Part shown: piece by piece, positions 59,676-64,000 of the stretch
Position numbering within the stretch: position 1 is the first letter of the stretch
Layout: each line of letters opens with the position of its first letter
From: Liquidambar formosana
Taxonomy: Eukaryota > Streptophyta > Magnoliopsida > Saxifragales > Altingiaceae
Length of the DNA stretch: 64,000 nucleotides
Reading direction: 5' to 3'
NCBI GenBank assembly: GCA_039720395.1
Contig: JBBPBK010000093.1
Coordinates: forward strand, 1-64,000
The notes under the pieces: generated by a model
What the model was told of the DNA's origin: nothing
Database searches by the model: none
The model's input: the letters and a program-made list of their open reading frames with translations, nothing else
Position numbers and translations under genes: made by a program

Positions 59676-61367
59676 TGTTGGGAATCAAAAGTTGGAGGAA
59701 AACTACAAAGGGCGGAATTAAAATTTTCCTACGATTCCCAAACCCATGAATCCGATTATGCATAATACAAAAACATAAACCCTAACTACCAAGAGAGTTG
59801 GGATTACTTATAGTTGATTAATGTCTTCTCCTTTATGCTCCAAGCTTTGTGTTCTCCATTTTGCTCCAAGCTTTGTCTCCGGACAGCGGTGAATGAGCAG
59901 CCCAAGTGTGCTGCCTCCAATGGTATCCACACCTAGCTTGAACTTGAAGTCCTTTCCTTCTTCTTCCTTGTTGTTGCTAGAGGTGGAGAAGAAAGAGAGA
60001 GAGAGAGGGAGAGCTGTAATTTTCAGCCAGCCCTTGGGGAGGAGTGATTGTGATGATGTCATCACCTTATAGTGGGCATTATATAGCCCACTAATAGGGC
60101 CGGCCAAGGGGGGATTCCAAACCCTAATCTAATTTGTGTAATTACTCTTAATTACACAATTAGACCACTAGTTTGCATCAAATACAAATTAGCCCCTTAA
60201 AGAACTTTTCTTTAATCACTTATACCCTTTCTCTCATAGACAATCAAGCTCTCTTAGCATGATCAGTGTGTGACCCATTGGGTTCACATCATTAAGTAGT
60301 AGGAACAGCACAAGTTGTGCACAATGGAACACTTTCCATTAAGGGTCTAATTGAAACTCCTTTCAATTCCCTAATTGATTATAACTCATTTATATCAATT
60401 AGGGCTTCTACTAACCATGAGTAACACCTAGCATATGGCTCATGGTGTGGTCCTTAATGAGGTGAATAGTCATTTACAAAGAACCCTTCTGTTATAGTTT
60501 ACAGGTTACAATTCCATCCTTCCATCAATACAATGTCTCCAATTGAACTAATAGGACATGGAAGTCTGTCAAGTCCCTAGTTCAATTACTTTATACTCAT
60601 TCATTAATATCAACTCAATGATGAACTTATGGAAACTCCTTTCCATATTCATTCTACCATGGGCCCATGGATTTAATGAGTTATATTCAATGAATGCTGT
60701 ATGAGACATTCACTCCCTTTTTCCTAAGAGTGATGGATTCCTTGTTGATCACTCACATGCCTTCACACATATAGCAGAAGGGCCAATGAACACCCTTACA
60801 GACCCCTGAATAGGATCTGCACTTAGTGTTATCAAACTTCTAAAGCTACATGCATAAGACAACCATGGTGTCTCAGGTCTAAGGATTACTTGTACCACTA
60901 TAACAATGAGAAACTGATTGATAGGCAGGTTAAAACTCCATTCAGTTTATCTCATATCTTTGGTCACATTCAGTGTACCTATTCTGATAATAGGCACCCA
61001 CTTGTTGGTTGTAGTGTCCCCACACAAATAGCTTGAGACTAGCTATCCTCCTATAGAGTCAACCTAACAAGTTCTAGTCCTATGGTTCATTACTGTCCAT
61101 CATAGTGAACCTTCAACTAGGAATGATTTAGGAGTTTAGTACAGAGATATATTTACAGTCTCAAAATTACAACCCTTTGTAATTTCATATTCTCAACTCT
61201 AACTCCATGGACATATTATGTAAATATAAATGATGCATATAAACATAATAGAATAAGCCCTTTTATTAAATCAATAATAAATGTGACATATATAAATGAA
61301 ATCAATTGATTGTTCCTAATCCCTAAACAATCATCTCCATGATTGGCTCTAGGGCATAATCCTAACA
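59676..61367 (-). repeat. Copia-E 5' LTR (1692 bp)
   Basis: Minus-strand LTR followed by target duplication TTCAA (61368-61372). Minus-strand TATA box TATATAA at 60079-60085. The last ~20 bp next to the PBS differ from the 3' LTR in a cluster. Confidence 0.95.
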
Positions 61368-61497
61368 TTCAATCCTTGCCAAATCAAGGGATATCACTCA
61401 ACAACCCAAGGGGTATTCAAAAGAAGTGGAAGGGAATGCAATTTCATCAAAAGAATCGAAAGATTCAAAAGAAAAGTGTTAAGTTGGGTAAACTTAC

Positions 61498-61641
61498 TTC
61501 TTGTTGGGAATGGATGAATGAGAGATGCTTCTCGGGTTCAAGCAACACCCTAGCTTGTGGAGCATCATAGAGTGGTGCCTTGTATGTGCTTTTGACCCCA
61601 TAGAATGGATACTTGGTGCTTGAGTCCTTGCTTGATGACAT
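61498..61641 (-). pseudogene. Antisense gene 2, exon 1
   Basis: ATG at 61639-61641 gives a 48-codon exon, MSSSKDSSTKYPFYGVKSTY to HSQQE, ending at a canonical donor GAA/GTAAGT. It is phase 0, matching exon 2 at 51106. The intron between them now contains Copia-E. Upstream is a CT-rich leader (minus strand, about 61790-61870) and the GC-rich module at 61927-62008. Confidence 0.65.
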
Positions 61642-61926
61642 CCTTGATGATGGAGTTGGGTTTGTGAAAAATGGGTTTGATTTGGTTTGATTTCACAAGA
61701 TGATGTGAATTGGTTGTTTTGATTGCTAAATGGGCTTGATTTGTTGTTGTTTGATGTGCATTTGATGTTTGGATTGAATGTTTTTGAAGTAGGAATGAGA
61801 GAATGAGAGATGGAGAAGATAGGATGTGAGTTTAGAGAGAGAAACTCTCTAATTTTCGAATGGGAGAATGTGAGAATGAGTGGGCAAGTGTTGGGTTTAA
61901 AAACCCAGATTTTTTTTCAATGGTGG

Positions 61927-62008
61927 GCTCGGGTAACCGTCCCACCCTGGACAGTCAGCCGTCTTGCCCTGGACGGTTGACCATCTGAGGGCAGATGGTC
62001 ACCCTAGC
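61927..62008. promoter_or_regulatory. GC-rich palindromic module upstream of antisense gene 2
   Basis: Related to 37444-37525 and 48793-48874 (GGGTAACCGTCC to GGTCACCC), about 290 bp upstream of the predicted ATG. Downstream on the minus strand lie TTTTTAAACCC and a CT-rich stretch typical of plant 5' leaders. Confidence 0.55.
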
Positions 62009-62240
62009 CCGCTTTGCCCGTTTGCCCCGTCTCGCGCGCTTGCGACCTCTAAACTTCTCCAAATTGACTTTTTGTGCAATCCTTGAGTTATGGGATGAAT
62101 ATATCCCTCAAGTTTATCAAGTTTCAATGAAATTTTTGAATCTTGGGTGATTGTATTCGCCCGCATAACGAGGAATTGCAATGGCCATGATAAATGGCTT
62201 TCTCATGAAATGAGCTTAGTGTTGAATTGATTGACTTTCA
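62009..62240. other. Region between the antisense promoter and the hairpin array
   Basis: No gene. GC-rich at the left (homologous to the far upstream part of antisense gene 1), AT-rich to the right. Confidence 0.5.
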
Positions 62241-63926
62241 AGTCTTGGAATTCAATTCTCTAGGAGATGATAGTGATATCATATCATGTGATAAGGATAA
62301 TTTTACATGAAATGACTTGCTAATCATGTGATAAAGATAACTTCACATGAAATGATGATTCATAAGCTATGCTAGTTACGAAGTAACTTGCTATCTTTGT
62401 GAAGAGGGCATGAAATGCACTTTGTTTTTCAATCAATTGACTTTCAAAATCAATGTTGTATCATGTGATAAAGATAATTTCACATGAAATGACATGAAAT
62501 AAGCCTGATTTTCAATCAATTAACTCTCAATTCAATGTCATTTCATGTGTTAAAGATAATTTCACATGAAATGATAAGTAATGAACTTGATTTTGAGTTG
62601 AAGGACTCTCAATACATTATCATTTCATGTGATAAAGACAATTTCACATGAAATGCACTTGATTTGGAGTTGAATGACTCCCAGTACATTGTCATTCCAT
62701 GTGATAAGGATAGTTTCACATAAAATGATAAGAAATGAGCTTGATTTTGAATCAATTGACTTGCAATTGGGTCTCATATCATGTGACAAACACAATTTCA
62801 CATGAAATGATGATCCATAAGTTATGCAATAACTCCCCATCTTTGTTACTTCCACAGAAAGTGGCACAATTTCACATGAAATGACGATCCATGAGTTATG
62901 CAATAACTCCCCATCTTTGTTACTTCCACAGAAAGTGGCACAATTTCCCATGAAATGACGATCCATGAGTTATGCAATAACTCCCCGTCTTTGTTACTTC
63001 CACAGAAAGTGGCATGAGTTATGAAATAACTCCCTGTTTTGTTGTTTCCACAGAAAGTGGCATAATTTCACATGAAATGACGATTCATGAGTTATGCAAT
63101 AACTCCCCATCTTTGTTACTTCCACAGAAAGTGGCACAATTCCACATGAAATGACGATTCATGAGTTATGAAATAACTCCCTGTCTTTGTTACTTCCACA
63201 GAAAGTGGCATGAAATCACAATTTCACATGAAATGATGATTCAAGAGTTATGAAATAATTCCATATCTTTGTTGTTTCCACTGAAAGTGGCATGAAATCA
63301 TAATTTCATAAGTCATGAGTTATGAAATAACTCACCACATTTGTTATCCCCAGTGAGACTGGCATGAAATGCCCTTGGTTTTGAATTGATGGACATTCAA
63401 TTCACCAATAATTCACATAAAATGATGATTTATGAGTTATGAAATAACTCGTTTTGAGAATGCCAATGAAATTGGTAGGGTACCTTGTGATGCACTAGTG
63501 CAACTAGCATTGCATCATGAGAAGACCATGTGAATATCACTAATGCAATTAGTGCATGGTAAAGGCATTTGCATGAGCGCACCAACGAAGTTGGCATGCA
63601 TAGAAATGCAGTCAATTTTTTGCTTCGATGAAATCGTCGCATGCTTGGATATGACGAAGTCTATCCTTATGGTTCCATTTGAGTTTGTTGGTGTTAATGA
63701 GATTAATCCATCAAACAAAATGTGTTGTTATATCACTAATGCAATTAGTGCACGGTAAAGGCATTTGCATGAGCGCACCAACGAAGTTGGCATGCATAGA
63801 AATGCAGTCAATTATTTGCTTCGATGAAATCGTCGCATGCTCGGATATGACGAAGTCTATCCTTTTGGTTCCATTTGAGTTTGTTGGTATTAATGAGATT
63901 AATCCATCAAACAAAAATGGGTTGTT
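62240..63926 (+). repeat. Mini-hairpin array in the 3' region of Gypsy-2
   Basis: Successive short inverted repeats with three-base loops, mostly GAA, GCA or GAG: GAGTTAT-GCA-ATAACTC, AGTTAC-GAA-GTAACT, CCACT-GAA-AGTGG, CCAGT-GAG-ACTGG, CCAAT-GAA-ATTGG, CCAAC-GAA-GTTGG, CGAT-GAA-ATCG, CTAGT-GCA-ACTAG. ATTTCA-CA-TGAAAT recurs between them. Between about 62810 and 63230 they form a roughly 70-bp tandem repeat; 63535-63730 is duplicated at 63731-63920. ORFs across the array are by-products of the repeats. Confidence 0.85.
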
Positions 63927-64000
63927 CTTTTATCATTGGCTCACAAGTGAAACTTGTTCACCAATGAGGGGCTTCTGTCACACCCCATTTTTGTCACCTT
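63927..64000 (+). repeat. End of Gypsy-2 internal DNA and first 25 bp of its 3' LTR
   Basis: TTATCATTGGCTCACAAGTG and AATGAGGGGCTTC match the end of Gypsy-1 internal DNA. TGTCACACCCC starts at 63976, and the 25 bases to 64000 equal 36739-36763. Confidence 0.88.

Larger units (their letters stand above)
51550..61367 (-). mobile_element. Copia-E: non-autonomous copia element, minus strand, in intron 1 of the PMD gene
   Basis: It is bounded by the duplication TTCAA (51545-51549, 61368-61372). 5' LTR 59676-61367, PBS 59663-59674, leader 56161-59662, intact gag 55288-56160, decayed pol 53256-55287, polypurine tract 53246-53255 and 3' LTR 51550-53245. The LTRs differ at roughly 1% of sites by eye. 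The whole 9818-bp element is present, so insertion is recent relative to pol decay. Confidence 0.95.
36739..64000 (+). mobile_element. Gypsy-2: Tat-lineage Ty3/gypsy element with antisense genes; 3' LTR runs out of the window
   Basis: 5' LTR 36739-39438, PBS, gag-pro (40209-43517), RT-RNase H-second RNase H-integrase (43660-47061), antisense DUF7745/PMD-like gene (47365-48651), antisense PMD gene (61641-49155), a hairpin array and the first 25 bp of the 3' LTR (63976-64000, identical to 36739-36763). Copia-E (51550-61367) is inserted. Without Copia-E the element would be about 20 kb. The duplicated RNase H and large size with antisense ORFs are hallmarks of Tat-lineage elements. The coding frames carry several stops but no frameshift. 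Confidence 0.94.

Noticed and set aside
62625..63914. ORFs of 67-113 codons over the Gypsy-2 hairpin array
   Set aside because: Repeat-generated frames on both strands; composition follows the tandem units.

Overview
The window is plant (angiosperm) nuclear heterochromatin made almost entirely of nested LTR retrotransposons. I see no convincing host gene, tRNA, rRNA or CRISPR array. The plant assignment rests on Ty1/copia elements primed by initiator tRNA-Met, Tat-type Ty3/gypsy elements with a second RNase H, captured plant-mobile-domain-like genes and TTTAGGG-type motifs. I cannot name the species.

Layout. (1) 1-12991: Gypsy-1, a young Ty3/gypsy element (5' LTR cut by the window edge, 3' LTR 9498-12991) that encodes only gag and ends in a long array of small stem-loops. 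It sits in the leader of Copia-A. (2) 12992-27133: Copia-A, whose gag-pol reading frame is nearly open but is split inside reverse transcriptase by Copia-B (15957-24457; 5-bp duplication GCGAT on both sides). The left LTR of Copia-B has been replaced by an 816-bp-arm palindrome of itself. (3) 27134-27476: unassigned AT-rich DNA. (4) 27477-28057: LTR fragment Copia-C, cut by Copia-D (28058-36738), a coding-dead relative of Copia-B. (5) 36739-64000 and beyond: Gypsy-2, a large Tat-lineage element inserted in the right LTR of Copia-D. It carries gag-pro, RT, RNase H, a second RNase H and integrase on the + strand, followed by two antisense genes: a DUF7745/PMD-like gene at 47.4-48.7 kb and an intron-containing PMD gene running from 61.6 kb to 49.2 kb. 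Copia-E (51550-61367, minus strand, duplication TTCAA) sits inside the first intron of the second antisense gene. The window ends 25 bp into the right LTR of Gypsy-2.

How the parts relate. Gypsy-1 and Gypsy-2 share the primer-binding site, LTR ends, U5 structures, a post-pol GNRA-hairpin module and a GC-rich palindromic promoter module. Gypsy-1 therefore looks like a gag-only derivative that could use the enzymes of a Gypsy-2-like partner. Copia-B, -D and -E share leaders and LTRs with Copia-A but have decayed pol, so they too look like passengers. The most unusual content is RNA/DNA structure: arrays of mini-hairpins whose stems change in a compensatory way while loops stay constant (7.5-9.3 kb and 62.2-63.9 kb), three constant-loop hairpins before copia gag, and compensatory changes in the gypsy LTR and post-pol hairpins.
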